Shown: piece by piece, positions 29,262 through 39,560 of the stretch | Layout of the letters: the number at the start of each line of letters is the position of its first letter | Position numbering within the stretch: the first letter of the stretch is position 1 | Notes under the pieces: generated by a model | Told to the model about the DNA's origin: nothing | The model's input: only the letters and a program-made list of their open reading frames with translations | Databases searched by the model: none | Source of the DNA: Nitrosomonas supralitoralis | GTDB taxonomy: Bacteria; Pseudomonadota; Gammaproteobacteria; Burkholderiales; Nitrosomonadaceae | DNA: 64,000 nt | Direction of reading: 5' to 3' | Assembly (NCBI RefSeq): GCF_003011925.2 | Contig: NZ_PXXU01000007.1 | Location: 33,241 to 97,240 of the forward strand | Made by a program: the position numbers and the translations under genes

Positions 29262-30485
29262 ATGGCAACTGTAACCACGACTACCGAAAAAAAAATAAAA
29301 GAAATTAATTACTTATGGGAAGGAAAGGATAAGTCTGGAAAGTACCTAAAAGGCGAAATGCGTGCAGCAGGAACTGTTATTGTAACTTCCGCACTGCGCC
29401 GTCAAGGTATCAAAGTTACAAAAATAGAAAAAACGCATTCCAATGGCAGAATCATTGAAAAAGATATTACGTTATTTACACGTCAGTTAGCAACCATGAT
29501 GAAATCTGGAGTGCCGCTACTACAGGCGTTTGATATTATAGGAAAAGGTCATAGCAACCGTGCTTTGAGTAAATTATTAATGGATATAAAATCTGATGTC
29601 GAAACTGGCAGTAATTTAACGGATGCATTCCGCAAATTCCCGCTTTACTTCGATGCTTTATATTGTAATCTTGTTGGCGCAGGCGAAGCTGCGGGTATTC
29701 TGGATACCATTCTTGATCGCTTAGCCACATATAAAGAAAAAATTCAGGCTATCAAGGGAAAAATTAAATCTGCTCTTTTTTACCCTATTTCAATTATTGT
29801 AGTGGCATTTGTCATTACAGCGATAATAATGATTTTTGTGATCCCGGCCTTTAAAGAATTGTTCGAGGGATTCGGTGCCGATCTGCCTGCTCCGACACTT
29901 TTCGTAATGACTATCTCAGATTTCTTCGTTGCTTATTGGTGGGCAATTCTTGGAATTGTGGGTGGTGGAATTTATGCTTTTTTTTATACCTGGAAACGAT
30001 CTATTCCCATGCAACGAAGTATCGATCGTGTTGCACTAAAGATTCCTGTTTTCGGAGAAGTAATTCGTAAAGCTACTATTGCACGTTGGTCGCGCACTCT
30101 TTCGACGATGTTTGCAGCAGGCGTACCTTTGGTAGAGTCATTAGATTCTGTAGCAGGCGCTGCCGGAAATTATATCTATTATGAGGCCACAAAGAATATA
30201 CAACTCGAAGTTAGCACAGGTAATAGCTTAATGTCATCCATGACTAACAGTAATGTATTTCCAAACATGGTTATTCAAATGGTAGCTATTGGTGAAGAAG
30301 CCGGATCGCTTGATTCTATGCTCGGAAAAATAGCCGATTTCTATGAAGCAGAAGTTGACGATGCTGTTGCCGCACTTTCTAGTTTGATGGAACCTATGAT
30401 CATGGTTGTTCTAGGGACACTTATTGGCGGTATGGTAGTTGCAATGTATTTGCCCATCTTTAAAATGGGTATGGTCGTTAATTAA
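29262..30485 (+). CDS. pilC: Type IV pilus inner-membrane platform protein PilC
   Basis: PilC is the inner-membrane protein on which the PilB/PilT motors act. The 407 residues contain the N-terminal YLWEGKDKSGKYLKGEMRA and two repeated GspF domains. Each opens with similar motifs: FTRQLATMMKSGVPLLQAFDI and RWSRTLSTMFAAGVPLVESLDS. Each closes with GEAAGILD or GEEAGSLD. Membrane helices lie at about 172-192, 218-240 and 372-400 (MIMVVLGTLIGGMVVAMYLP). It is followed by pilD at 32 bp, the usual proteobacterial order, although pilB is absent upstream. Confidence 0.96.
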   Translation: MATVTTTTEKKIKEINYLWEGKDKSGKYLKGEMRAAGTVIVTSALRRQGIKVTKIEKTHSNGRIIEKDITLFTRQLATMMKSGVPLLQAFDIIGKGHSNRALSKLLMDIKSDVETGSNLTDAFRKFPLYFDALYCNLVGAGEAAGILDTILDRLATYKEKIQAIKGKIKSALFYPISIIVVAFVITAIIMIFVIPAFKELFEGFGADLPAPTLFVMTISDFFVAYWWAILGIVGGGIYAFFYTWKRSIPMQRSIDRVALKIPVFGEVIRKATIARWSRTLSTMFAAGVPLVESLDSVAGAAGNYIYYEATKNIQLEVSTGNSLMSSMTNSNVFPNMVIQMVAIGEEAGSLDSMLGKIADFYEAEVDDAVAALSSLMEPMIMVVLGTLIGGMVVAMYLPIFKMGMVVN

Positions 30486-30517
30486 ATCTTGTATTTTCTG
30501 ATCTACATAAAATAACT

Positions 30518-31378
30518 ATGGCCATACTTACCCTGCTGCAGGAATCTCCCGCTTTATTCGTCTCCTTGATCGCTTTTCTTGGTTTAATGATTGGCAGCTT
30601 TCTAAATGTTGTCATTTATCGATTACCTGAGATGATTAAAAGGGATTGGCTGCAGCAATGCGCAGAGTTACAGGGGCAAGAAAACAAAACTTTGCCAACA
30701 TTTAATCTCATTACCCCGCGTTCAGCTTGTGTCCATTGCGGGCATAATCTGAGTGCATGGGAAAATATTCCAGTAGTCAGTTATCTATTTTTACGCGGTC
30801 GTTGCTCCCAGTGCAATGCACACATTTCTCCTCGCTACCCTATTGTAGAAGTACTTACAGCATTAATGAGCGGCTTTGTTGCTTGGCATTACGGATACGG
30901 TCTTACAACCATCGCGGCATTAATTTTTGTATGGGCACTCATCGTTTTGGCAGTGATTGATCTCAATACGCAATTATTGCCGGATGATATAACTTTGCCG
31001 TTAATATGGGTGGGGTTATTGGTGAATATGAATAACGGTTTTACCGATATTCAATCAGCAGTTATTGGTGCCGTAGTGGGTTATCTTTCCTTGTGGTCAA
31101 TTTATTGGTGTTTTAAATTGGTAACCGGAAAAGAAGGTATGGGATTTGGTGATTTTAAATTACTTTCTGCAATTGGTGCTTGGTTAGGATGGAGCATGCT
31201 TCCGCTGGTCATACTCTTCTCATCGCTGGTTGGTACTGTCGTAGGAGTTGGACTAATCATCGCAGCAAAACTCAATAAGAATATTCCTATTCCATTTGGC
31301 CCCTATCTTGTTGGCGGAGCGATTATCGCATTATTTTGGGGAGAAAAGCTTAATCATGCTTACTTTGGGTTACTCTAA
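30518..31378 (+). CDS. pilD: Prepilin peptidase / N-methyltransferase PilD
   Basis: PilD cleaves and N-methylates type IV prepilins and pseudopilins in the inner membrane. The 286-residue protein has the zinc-binding cytoplasmic loop with two CxxC pairs (CVHCG and CSQCN). The catalytic Asp residues lie in AVIDLNTQLLPDD and GFGDFKLLSAIGAWLG. The N-terminal LMIGSFLNVVIYRLP is diagnostic. It sits between pilC and coaE; the coaE ATG is 3 bp after its stop. Confidence 0.97.
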   Translation: MAILTLLQESPALFVSLIAFLGLMIGSFLNVVIYRLPEMIKRDWLQQCAELQGQENKTLPTFNLITPRSACVHCGHNLSAWENIPVVSYLFLRGRCSQCNAHISPRYPIVEVLTALMSGFVAWHYGYGLTTIAALIFVWALIVLAVIDLNTQLLPDDITLPLIWVGLLVNMNNGFTDIQSAVIGAVVGYLSLWSIYWCFKLVTGKEGMGFGDFKLLSAIGAWLGWSMLPLVILFSSLVGTVVGVGLIIAAKLNKNIPIPFGPYLVGGAIIALFWGEKLNHAYFGLL

Positions 31379-31381
31379 TCA

Positions 31382-31978
31382 ATGACCTTTGTTGTAGGAT
31401 TGACTGGAGGGATTGGCTGTGGAAAGTCGAGTGCAAGCCAATGTTTCGTGGATTTGGGTATTGATGTTATTGATACTGACGTAATCGCTCGGATGCTAAC
31501 TAAACCTCACGGTTTAGCAATGAGTTCAATTAAAAATTCTTTTGGAGAAACCATGATTGCTGCGGATGGTTCTCTAGATAGAGGAAAGATGCGCAACTTA
31601 ATCTTTTTAGATAATAATTATAGAGTTACTCTCGAAAAAATTCTTCATCCGCTTATTCTTACCGAAACTCTTCAGCAAGTTAAAAAAGCTCGGTCACCCT
31701 ATATCATAATCGTTATCCCGCTTTTATTTGAAACAGGCGACTACGACAAAGTAATTCATCGCAGCCTGGTTGTTGACTGTGAAGAACAACAACAAATATT
31801 ACGTACGATAAAGCGAAGCAAATTACCTGAACATCAAGTAAAAGCAATCATTGCAACGCAGGTTTCACGAGAAAACCGCTTAAAAAAAGCGGACGATATT
31901 ATCGTCAACAATCAAAATATGGCTTTTCTAAAAGAGCAGGTAGCTCAGTTACATAAGAAGTATATATCTTATTCATAA
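31382..31978 (+). CDS. coaE: Dephospho-CoA kinase
   Basis: CoaE phosphorylates dephospho-CoA in the last step of coenzyme A synthesis. The 198 residues open with the P-loop VGLTGGIGCGKSSASQCF. IDTDVIARMLTKP, LHPLI and VIPLLFETGDYDK follow. It is tightly packed behind pilD, as in many beta- and gammaproteobacteria. Confidence 0.97.
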   Translation: MTFVVGLTGGIGCGKSSASQCFVDLGIDVIDTDVIARMLTKPHGLAMSSIKNSFGETMIAADGSLDRGKMRNLIFLDNNYRVTLEKILHPLILTETLQQVKKARSPYIIIVIPLLFETGDYDKVIHRSLVVDCEEQQQILRTIKRSKLPEHQVKAIIATQVSRENRLKKADDIIVNNQNMAFLKEQVAQLHKKYISYS

Positions 31979-32099
31979 TAAACATTATGTTATGATACTT
32001 TGATCAAGAATTTAGCTGGGAAATTTACTGTTTATGTGAAATAATCTATCAAAGGCAAAATTTAATATTTTTAATCTTTGTTGTGGACGCATAGTTATT

Positions 32100-32855
32100 G
32101 TGATTTGTTATGAACACCCGCTTAATGAGCGTATACGTACTCTTCTGCGACTTGAAGACTTGTTCAATAAAATTGATTTCTTTTCAGCTAAGGATAGCGC
32201 TTCTGAACATCATGCTTCGCTCATCGCTTTATTTGAGGTCCTGGAGATCACTAATCGTGCGGATATTAAATCAGATTTATTGCAAGAGCTGGAGCGACAA
32301 AAGTTGATACTCGAAATGTTACGAAGAAACCCAGATGTTTCTGAAGCAGCTCTTGATAGTGTTCTGAATGACATAAAAATTACATTCAGGGAAATGCTGG
32401 ATTTCCCCGGTAAAGTAGGTGAACACCTGCGTGCAAATGAATGGCTGATGGCGATTAAACAACGGATTGGAATACCTGGTGGTTGCTGTATGTTTGATTT
32501 ACCATCCTATCACTATTGGTTGAATTTAGATCCTGTGCATCGACATGAAGACTTTAATGAATGGCTGTCACCATTTCAACCCATTCGTAATGCATTCGCA
32601 ATTGTGCTGCTTCTGTTAAGAAAGAGTGGAAGAACTCTGCGGTTTGTTGCAAACCAAGGTGTTTTTCAACATACCGGTTCAGAATATTCAGCGCACATGC
32701 TAAGACTTAACTTAAGTGATCAGCTTCCCTGTGTGCCTGAAATCAGCGCTAATAAATATGCATTAAACATTCGCTTTATTCCGACACAGCCAGGACAAAA
32801 AAACAAAGTTTATGAAGCCGATGTAACATTTGAGTTAACCTTCTGTAATCTTTAG
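32100..32855 (+). CDS. zapD: Cell division protein ZapD
   Basis: ZapD crosslinks and bundles FtsZ filaments. The 251-residue length and the opening ICYEHPLNERIRTLLRLEDLF match the family. IGIPGGCCMFDLPSYHYWL and the C-terminal FIPTQPGQKNKVYEADVTFELTFC are also characteristic. It follows coaE, the standard position for the gene (yacF). Confidence 0.95.
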   Translation: MICYEHPLNERIRTLLRLEDLFNKIDFFSAKDSASEHHASLIALFEVLEITNRADIKSDLLQELERQKLILEMLRRNPDVSEAALDSVLNDIKITFREMLDFPGKVGEHLRANEWLMAIKQRIGIPGGCCMFDLPSYHYWLNLDPVHRHEDFNEWLSPFQPIRNAFAIVLLLLRKSGRTLRFVANQGVFQHTGSEYSAHMLRLNLSDQLPCVPEISANKYALNIRFIPTQPGQKNKVYEADVTFELTFCNL

Positions 32856-32902
32856 TTCCAATTAACAGTTCTTGAATTTACGAGTGGGCAGTACTGAGAC
32901 TA

Positions 32903-35476
32903 TTATCCGGCTGCAATACGATTATTAATTTGTCCAAGTGACTGCTCAACTTGATCCACAAGAATAAGGCATAAATCGCCATCCTGCAAATTGGATAATG
33001 CCGCATCAATTGCAATGGATTCCCCAACTATCTCTCTTATTTTTTGTGTGCGCTTAGCATTTCCCAAACCCTCACGTAATAAAGTCAAAACTTCTCCATC
33101 TGCACGTCCCCTCTGGCATTTATCTTGGTATAAAACAACCTCATCGAATGCATCACCAAGAATTCGTGTTTGCTGACGAATATCTTCGTCGCGACGATCA
33201 CCCGCTGCACTAATAACTACTGATCGTTTCTTGGATGGAATGCTCTCGATAGCGTTCACCAATGCTTGTATTGCATCCGGATTATGTCCATAATCGGCGA
33301 TTAAGGTAGCATTGCGGTAATTGAAAAGATTAAAGCGGCCTGGCGCAGTTTGTATATTATTAACAAAACTAGTTACACCAGCATAGATAGCTGCCCATTC
33401 TAGACCTAGCGCCCAACCAGCTCCAATAGCTGCCATTACATTTTCGATTTGAAAGTGAATTGTGCCATTCTTTGTCAATGGAATTTCGTTCAACGGTATC
33501 CGATATTCACTGCAATCCCTCGCAGCGACAATAAAACCATTTTCCACATAGATCACACGCTTATGTTGAACACGATGCATCGCCAACACCGGATGACGAC
33601 TATCGAGAGCAAAGAAAATGACTGCACCAGGGCAATATTCAGCCATACTGGCAACGAGCGGATCCGCGGCATTGAGAACAGCAGAACCAGTTTTAGGTTG
33701 CACATTCTGAACAACAATGCGCTTAACTAAGGCCAGTTCTTCCGCAGTATTAACATAAGCCATACCGAGATGATCGCCTTTGCCAATATTGGTTACAACA
33801 GCAATTTGACAGTGATCGAACCCAAGACCTTCACGCAATAATCCACCGCGTGCGGTTTCGAATACTCCGATATCAATATCTGGATGAAAGAGAACATTCT
33901 TAGCACTTTTAGGGCCGCTACAATCTCCAGTATCGATACATTGACCGGCAATAAATATGCCGTCTGTGCAAGTAACTCCTGTACGTTTGTTGTCTTGCTC
34001 CAGAATATTAGCAATCAGCCGGGTAGTAGTTGTTTTGCCATTAGTGCCTGTCACAGCAATAACCGGAATTCGCACGCCTTCCCCATGGGGAAACATATAA
34101 TCAATGATTGCCTCGCCCACAGCGCGTCTCTTACCGAAAGAAGGCTGTAAGTGCATGCGTAATCCTGGCGCTGCATTAATCTCAATTATGCCGCCTCTTT
34201 GTTCTTCCAAAGATTTCATCACAGTGTTGCAAACAACATCAACTCCACAAATGTCCAACCCTACCACTTGCGCTGCAGCAATAACTCGTGCTGCCAACTC
34301 AGGATGAACATCATCGGTTACATCAGTAGCGGTACCCCCTGTGGATAAATTGGCATTATTTCGCAACACAACACGCATTCCTTTGACTGGAACTGATTTC
34401 GCTGTCAATCCCTGTGAGGCAAGATGTGCAATAGAAATTTCATCAAGTTGAATTTTAGTCAATGAAGTAACATGCCCTTCTCCTCTCATTGGATCGAGAT
34501 TAACTTGCTCTACTAATTCATAAATGTTATGTAGACCATCTCCAATAACCTGAGGGGGATCTCGTCGGGCTGCCGCAACTAATCGGTTACCTACAATCAG
34601 CATACGATAATCATGCCCTGGAATATAACGCTCCACTATCACATTATTACTAATTTCAGCTGCGAACATATAAGCCGATTTCACTTTTCTTTCGCTAATC
34701 AGGTTTACAGTTACTCCTTTGCCTTGATTACTATCTCGTGGCTTTATAACTACCGGCATACCTAATTCATTAGCCGCTGCCCATGCATCCTCGGCATTAT
34801 TGACTTCCCGACCGAGAGGAACCGGTATGCCAGCTGCGTGTAACAAAACTTTTGTTAACTCTTTGTCCTGCACTATCGATTCAGCCACTGCACTCGTCAT
34901 ATCACTTTCGGAAGCTTGAATGCGACGTTGCTGGCAACCCCAACCAAATTGCACTAAGCTGCCGTCAGTTAATCGGCGGAAGGGAATGCCACGTGCAACA
35001 GCGGCCTGAACAATCGCAGCTGTACTTGGCCCTAGGCGAACATCCTCATTGAGTTTACGCAACCGGTGTAAAGCACTTACCAAATCAAATCGGGTATCTT
35101 CGATAGCTGAAATACACAATGTCTGCGCCAATTCAAATGCAAGTTGACCAACCCTTTCTTCGCTGTAACCAACTATGACACGGAATATATCAACGTCGGA
35201 TGTTTGAATCGTGCGACTGAATGTTATCGAACAACCTGCCTGCACTTGCAAATCAAGTGTGGCGGATTCGAGTACATGCGCTATGGTTACGACTTCATGC
35301 TGACCAGCAGGCTGGAGCAAAGAAATCTCGGGAAAACGTTCACGCAATCTCGCCTCAAAACCTTGGATATTTTCTATATTGTTTTCAGGCCCAGCACAAT
35401 GGACAGTAGCTTCAATAGAAGTGTGCTGACTCCATAAGTTAGGTCCCCTCAATGTACGAATGCGCAAAACTTTCAT
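32903..35476 (-). CDS. cphA: Cyanophycin synthetase (full length)
   Basis: CphA polymerises aspartate and arginine into cyanophycin, an insoluble C/N reserve, using ATP. The 857 residues give the N-terminal domain (MKVLRIRTLRGPNLWSQ). An ATP-grasp domain (about 200-470) includes GMPVVIKPRDSNQGKGVTVN and IEINAAPGLRMHLQP. The Mur-ligase-like domain has P-loop VTGTNGKTTTTRL near 477 and a complete C-terminal lobe with YGHNPDAIQALV and AAGDRRDEDI. Its ATG overlaps the stop of the upstream cphA-like gene by 4 bp, which implies translational coupling. No cyanophycinase gene is in the window. Confidence 0.94.
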   Translation of the reverse strand: MKVLRIRTLRGPNLWSQHTSIEATVHCAGPENNIENIQGFEARLRERFPEISLLQPAGQHEVVTIAHVLESATLDLQVQAGCSITFSRTIQTSDVDIFRVIVGYSEERVGQLAFELAQTLCISAIEDTRFDLVSALHRLRKLNEDVRLGPSTAAIVQAAVARGIPFRRLTDGSLVQFGWGCQQRRIQASESDMTSAVAESIVQDKELTKVLLHAAGIPVPLGREVNNAEDAWAAANELGMPVVIKPRDSNQGKGVTVNLISERKVKSAYMFAAEISNNVIVERYIPGHDYRMLIVGNRLVAAARRDPPQVIGDGLHNIYELVEQVNLDPMRGEGHVTSLTKIQLDEISIAHLASQGLTAKSVPVKGMRVVLRNNANLSTGGTATDVTDDVHPELAARVIAAAQVVGLDICGVDVVCNTVMKSLEEQRGGIIEINAAPGLRMHLQPSFGKRRAVGEAIIDYMFPHGEGVRIPVIAVTGTNGKTTTTRLIANILEQDNKRTGVTCTDGIFIAGQCIDTGDCSGPKSAKNVLFHPDIDIGVFETARGGLLREGLGFDHCQIAVVTNIGKGDHLGMAYVNTAEELALVKRIVVQNVQPKTGSAVLNAADPLVASMAEYCPGAVIFFALDSRHPVLAMHRVQHKRVIYVENGFIVAARDCSEYRIPLNEIPLTKNGTIHFQIENVMAAIGAGWALGLEWAAIYAGVTSFVNNIQTAPGRFNLFNYRNATLIADYGHNPDAIQALVNAIESIPSKKRSVVISAAGDRRDEDIRQQTRILGDAFDEVVLYQDKCQRGRADGEVLTLLREGLGNAKRTQKIREIVGESIAIDAALSNLQDGDLCLILVDQVEQSLGQINNRIAAG

Positions 35477-37791
35477 AAACTATTTCCTTGAGTTTGTAAA
35501 TCATCTACAAGATTGTGATTTTCTGGTTCATACTTTTCTTGGTTGAGACCAAAAGCGTTAATTCCAGTGCGCATAAGATTAGGTTCTATACCTAGTGCCC
35601 ACGCAACGCCGATAGCGGCAAGAATATTTTCTAGAGCCTGGACACTGCATGAGTCAGCTAAGGTTTCAATCTTCATCAGCGGCAACTCATTTGAACCAGA
35701 TGCAAGGATAATCATGTCATCGCGCACTATGACAGCACGTTTGCCGAACGTAGGGCCAGTTCCGTTTGTGCGATGTTGGACAATTATTGGTAATTCAGGC
35801 TCGATACTGAAGAAAATAACTTCGCCGTGACACAGCGTAGAGATCTCAACCAACATCTCTTCCTTGGCATTGAGCACCGCGGCACCGATAGGTAGCTTTA
35901 CATTCTTATCAACATCATCTATAGCTGCGGCCGTGGGTGTCACCACATCCACTTGTGAACGCAGTACGGTAAAAACTTGCTTAAACGTTTCAACTCCATG
36001 ACCCAAATGATGCGACGCATTAACATTGGTAATTACGCCAACTTGACAACTATCATAAGCGAGTCCTTCATTAAGAATGGCATCAAAACCATTCTCAAAA
36101 ACTGCGACTTCTACAGTTGGATTTATGAGCGTACGGTTTGCAGCTGCCCAGTTGGCACAATTATTGTTATCAATTTTCCTATAATCAAGATAGAGTCCAT
36201 CACTACATGCTAAACCGACTTGTTTCCCGGAAAGAATAAGCAATCTTGTAATCAAGAATGCTACTGATGTTTTACCATAACTGCCAGAAATCCCAATAAT
36301 GGGAATCCGTCCGTTTTCTTGATCCGGAAATAAGTGATCAACGATAGATTTTCCAACCGGTCGGGATATGCCTACTGCCGGTTTTATATGCATCAACAAG
36401 CTTGGACCTGCATTGACTTCAACAATGGCTCCTCCTTGCTCGCTCAGTGGGCGCGAAATATCTTCGGTTACCAGATCTACACCGGCAATGTCCAAGCCAA
36501 TCACACGTGCAGCCAGAGATGCTGTAGCTGCAGTGCTCGGGTGAACCAGATCTGTGACATCAAATGCATGATTACCATTTCTTTGAATCAATACTTTGAT
36601 ACCAGCAGGAACAATTGAATCACCGTAATATCCTTGATGCGCTATTTCCATTTGAGCAGCACTATCCAAACGAATTAGATTAAGTGGATGATCTTCTGTC
36701 GATCCTCGGCGAGGATCAGAGTTGATTTGCAATTCAACTAACTCGGCAATTGATGCAACACCATTGCCGGTTACAGAAACTGAATCGCCTTTGGTTGCAG
36801 CTATCAGTTTTCCTCCAATAATCAAGAGACGATGCTCAGTACCTGCTATGAAACGTTCAACCAACACAGCTGAGCCTTCTTTTAAAGCCATCTGATAAGC
36901 GGATTCAATTTCATCTTGACGAAATAATTCAATAAAGACCCCGCGTCCATGATTTCCATCGCATGGTTTGACGACAACGGGTAATCCAATATCTTTTGCT
37001 GCTTCCCAAGCGGCTTCAACACTTTCTACGATACGCCCTGCAGGTACAGGAATGCCGCAGGATTGCAACAATGACTTGGTTAAATCCTTATCACGCGAAA
37101 TGCCCTCTGCAATGGCTGGAGTGAGATCTGTCTCGGCGGTCCAAATATGGCGGCAACGAGCGCCGTAACCAAGTTGTACTAGGTTTCCTTTTGCAGTAAG
37201 GCGAATTGCAGGAATGTTGCGTGCTAAAGCAGCATCAACAATACAAGCTGTTGAAGGTCCGAGCCAGAGTGAATCAACCAAGCCCCGCAAATTTTGAATA
37301 GCACCGTCGACATCATATGTCGGATGGTGTGATTGTTGAAAATTCATTGCCGCCAGGACCAGTTCGCGCGCTGCATACATCGCAGTTTTCGTGACTTCTG
37401 CATGCCAGGCACTTACGACCACTTTATAGACACCACGGTCTGCTGTTTCGCGAGCTCTACCGAAACCGCCACGCATGCCAGCCAAATTCTGCAATTCCAA
37501 CGTTACATGCTCAAGAATATGACAAGGCCAAGTGCCTTCCTTCACCCGACGCAAGAAACCACCACGTTTTTCATAACTGCAACGATGTTCAACTAATGAT
37601 GGAAGCCATTGCGATAAGCGTTTATAGAAACCTGGAATCTTGTCAGAAGGAAAATCCTCAAGTTCACCGATGTCAACTATTGCCTCAAGTACAGGGTAAT
37701 AAGTCCAAATATTCGGGCCATTCAGGTGCTTAATTTCAAGAAACTTGATATCTTTTATACCATTACGATCCGATCTTAGACTGTCAGACAT
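35473..37791 (-). CDS. Second cyanophycin synthetase, C-terminally short (CphA'-like)
   Basis: The product shows the same architecture as its neighbour. The N-terminal domain has KHLNGPNIWTYYPVLEAIVD. The ATP-grasp domain includes GLPVVVKPCDGNHGRGVFIE and IVEVNAGPSLLMHIKP. The Mur-type P-loop is altered to GSYGKTS. It stops soon after GINAFGLNQEKYEPENHNL, where the neighbour continues with PGRFNLF and a further 160 residues, so the C-terminal Mur-ligase lobe is absent. Paired cphA/cphA' genes are known in betaproteobacteria. The start is uncertain: no ribosome site is clear at this ATG, and a TTG 72 bp upstream is in frame. Confidence 0.88.
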   Translation of the reverse strand: MSDSLRSDRNGIKDIKFLEIKHLNGPNIWTYYPVLEAIVDIGELEDFPSDKIPGFYKRLSQWLPSLVEHRCSYEKRGGFLRRVKEGTWPCHILEHVTLELQNLAGMRGGFGRARETADRGVYKVVVSAWHAEVTKTAMYAARELVLAAMNFQQSHHPTYDVDGAIQNLRGLVDSLWLGPSTACIVDAALARNIPAIRLTAKGNLVQLGYGARCRHIWTAETDLTPAIAEGISRDKDLTKSLLQSCGIPVPAGRIVESVEAAWEAAKDIGLPVVVKPCDGNHGRGVFIELFRQDEIESAYQMALKEGSAVLVERFIAGTEHRLLIIGGKLIAATKGDSVSVTGNGVASIAELVELQINSDPRRGSTEDHPLNLIRLDSAAQMEIAHQGYYGDSIVPAGIKVLIQRNGNHAFDVTDLVHPSTAATASLAARVIGLDIAGVDLVTEDISRPLSEQGGAIVEVNAGPSLLMHIKPAVGISRPVGKSIVDHLFPDQENGRIPIIGISGSYGKTSVAFLITRLLILSGKQVGLACSDGLYLDYRKIDNNNCANWAAANRTLINPTVEVAVFENGFDAILNEGLAYDSCQVGVITNVNASHHLGHGVETFKQVFTVLRSQVDVVTPTAAAIDDVDKNVKLPIGAAVLNAKEEMLVEISTLCHGEVIFFSIEPELPIIVQHRTNGTGPTFGKRAVIVRDDMIILASGSNELPLMKIETLADSCSVQALENILAAIGVAWALGIEPNLMRTGINAFGLNQEKYEPENHNLVDDLQTQGNSL

Positions 37792-38041
37792 AGGGAAATT
37801 GAATTTGAGCGGAGGAATTAGCTTAACGATGTTCAAATCAATTGGTTTACAAGAGTAGAGCAAATTCTGAACATGTAGGATGTAGTGCTATTGAGAATTT
37901 TATCTTTGATCTATATGAGATTATAAGTTCTGTGACAACAAGTTTTTAATTTTTCTTATTGACAAACATTCGTTTGAATTCAGAATAACGATTGTTTATT
38001 TAAAATTACTATCAATTTATTACTTCAAGTAGAGGTGCTTC

Positions 38042-39340
38042 TTGGAAGATATGCCGCTGCACATCATGCTGATTGCATTGGTGATCCTGTTGATTCTGTC
38101 AGGTTTTTTCTCGTTATCTGAAACCAGTATGATGGCAATTAACCGCTATCGATTAAAGCATCTAGCCAAGCAAGGGCACCATGGTGCCCGACTAACGCTA
38201 AAGCTGCTTGAAAAGACAGATAGATTATTGGGCGTTATATTACTTGGCAACAATTTACTGAATACAGCTTCTGCAACGATAGTGGCGGTCATTATTGCCT
38301 CACTCTTTGCACAAGATGATTTTGCATTAATTATGGGAACAGTAGGTGTGACCTTTGCCATCCTTGTATTTAGCGAAATCACACCGAAAGTCATTGCTGC
38401 TGCTTACCCTGAGCGTATCGCTTTAGCGGCAAGTTATGTGTTGACGCCACTATTGATTATTTTTTACCCTATTGTGTGGTTTGTCAATTTGTTCGTTACT
38501 GGATTATTAATCCTGTTCCGACTAAAGCCCCAGCGTGCGGAGCTTGAACAAAAAATAAGTGCGGAAGAACTTAGAATGCTAGTGCTGGAAGGCGGACACT
38601 TCATACAACATAAACACCAAAGTATGTTATTGAATCTGTTTGATCTTGATGCAATCACGGTGGACGATGTCATTGTTCCACGCAACCAAATTGAGGCGAT
38701 TGATCTAAATGCTGATGATGAGCTTATTCATGCGCAATTGTTAACTTGCCATCATACTCGCCTGCCAATTTATCGTGAGCGCATGGATAATATTGTTGGT
38801 CTGGTCCATGTGCGTAAGGTTTTAAATCAAATGCAGGGAGGGAAAATAACGGCTTCCACAATCGAGAAAGTAATGCGCAAACCATATTTCATCCCTTCTG
38901 GTACCTCATTGTTCTCGCAACTGCAGTTATTTCAGGAAAACCAGAAAAGGGTGGGGCTGGTCGTAGATGAATATGGAGAATGGATGGGGTTGGTCACATT
39001 GGAAGACATCATTGAAGAAATTATTGGTGAATTTACTACTCAAGCACCTACTCAAACCAGTGTTTTTCTGAAACAGGAAGATGGCAGTGTGATTGTCGAG
39101 GGTAGGACATTGCTGCGTGAATTAAATCGCAAGCTTGATTTTCAGTTCCCGTTGGATGGACCAAAAACCTTGAATGGATTAATTTTAGAATATTTTGAAG
39201 ATATTCCCGAAGCAGGCACAGGTCTCAATGTTGCCGGTTATCCAATGGAAGTTATTCAAACCAAAAATCGAACAGTAAAGACTGTTAAAATTTTTCCCGC
39301 TTTGACTGAAGTTGAAACCAAACATTCTGAGTATAATTAG
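38042..39340 (+). CDS. CNNM/CBS-domain membrane protein (CorB/YfjD-like)
   Basis: The 432-residue protein has a DUF21/CNNM membrane domain (LILSGFFSLSETSMMAINRYR, then further helices to about 160). A pair of CBS domains (about 195-325; VIVPRNQIEAIDL, YRERMDNIVGLVHVRKVL and VDEYGEWMGLVTLEDIIEEIIG) follows, then a CorC_HlyC domain at the end. Such proteins are linked to magnesium or cobalt homeostasis; the exact transport role is debated. The TTG start follows AGAGG, and an ATG 9 bp on (MPLHIM) is the alternative. Confidence 0.92.
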   Translation: MEDMPLHIMLIALVILLILSGFFSLSETSMMAINRYRLKHLAKQGHHGARLTLKLLEKTDRLLGVILLGNNLLNTASATIVAVIIASLFAQDDFALIMGTVGVTFAILVFSEITPKVIAAAYPERIALAASYVLTPLLIIFYPIVWFVNLFVTGLLILFRLKPQRAELEQKISAEELRMLVLEGGHFIQHKHQSMLLNLFDLDAITVDDVIVPRNQIEAIDLNADDELIHAQLLTCHHTRLPIYRERMDNIVGLVHVRKVLNQMQGGKITASTIEKVMRKPYFIPSGTSLFSQLQLFQENQKRVGLVVDEYGEWMGLVTLEDIIEEIIGEFTTQAPTQTSVFLKQEDGSVIVEGRTLLRELNRKLDFQFPLDGPKTLNGLILEYFEDIPEAGTGLNVAGYPMEVIQTKNRTVKTVKIFPALTEVETKHSEYN

Positions 39341-39483
39341 ATTGGGAAAATGCATTAAATTTATTGTCAATACAACAACAAAATCGTCAAGTCCTGATCA
39401 ATCCAAGTTGGACGGAAATAACAAAAGCAGTTATTCTGTTGCCCGGTAGACATTATAGCTAGTTTGGTTGTTTATCAAAGACA

Positions 39484-39560
39484 GCGCCCATAGCTCAGCT
39501 GGATAGAGTACCGCCCTCCGAAGGCGGGGGTCGCACGTTCGAATCGTGTTGGGCGCGCCA
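39484..39560 (+). tRNA. tRNA-Arg(CCG)
   Basis: The 77-nt cloverleaf has acceptor stem GCGCCCA / TGGGCGC, a D arm with AGCTCAGCTGGATAGAGT and an anticodon arm CCGCC-CTCCGAA-GGCGG (anticodon CCG). The T arm contains GTTCGAATC, and CCA is encoded. Confidence 0.97.
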
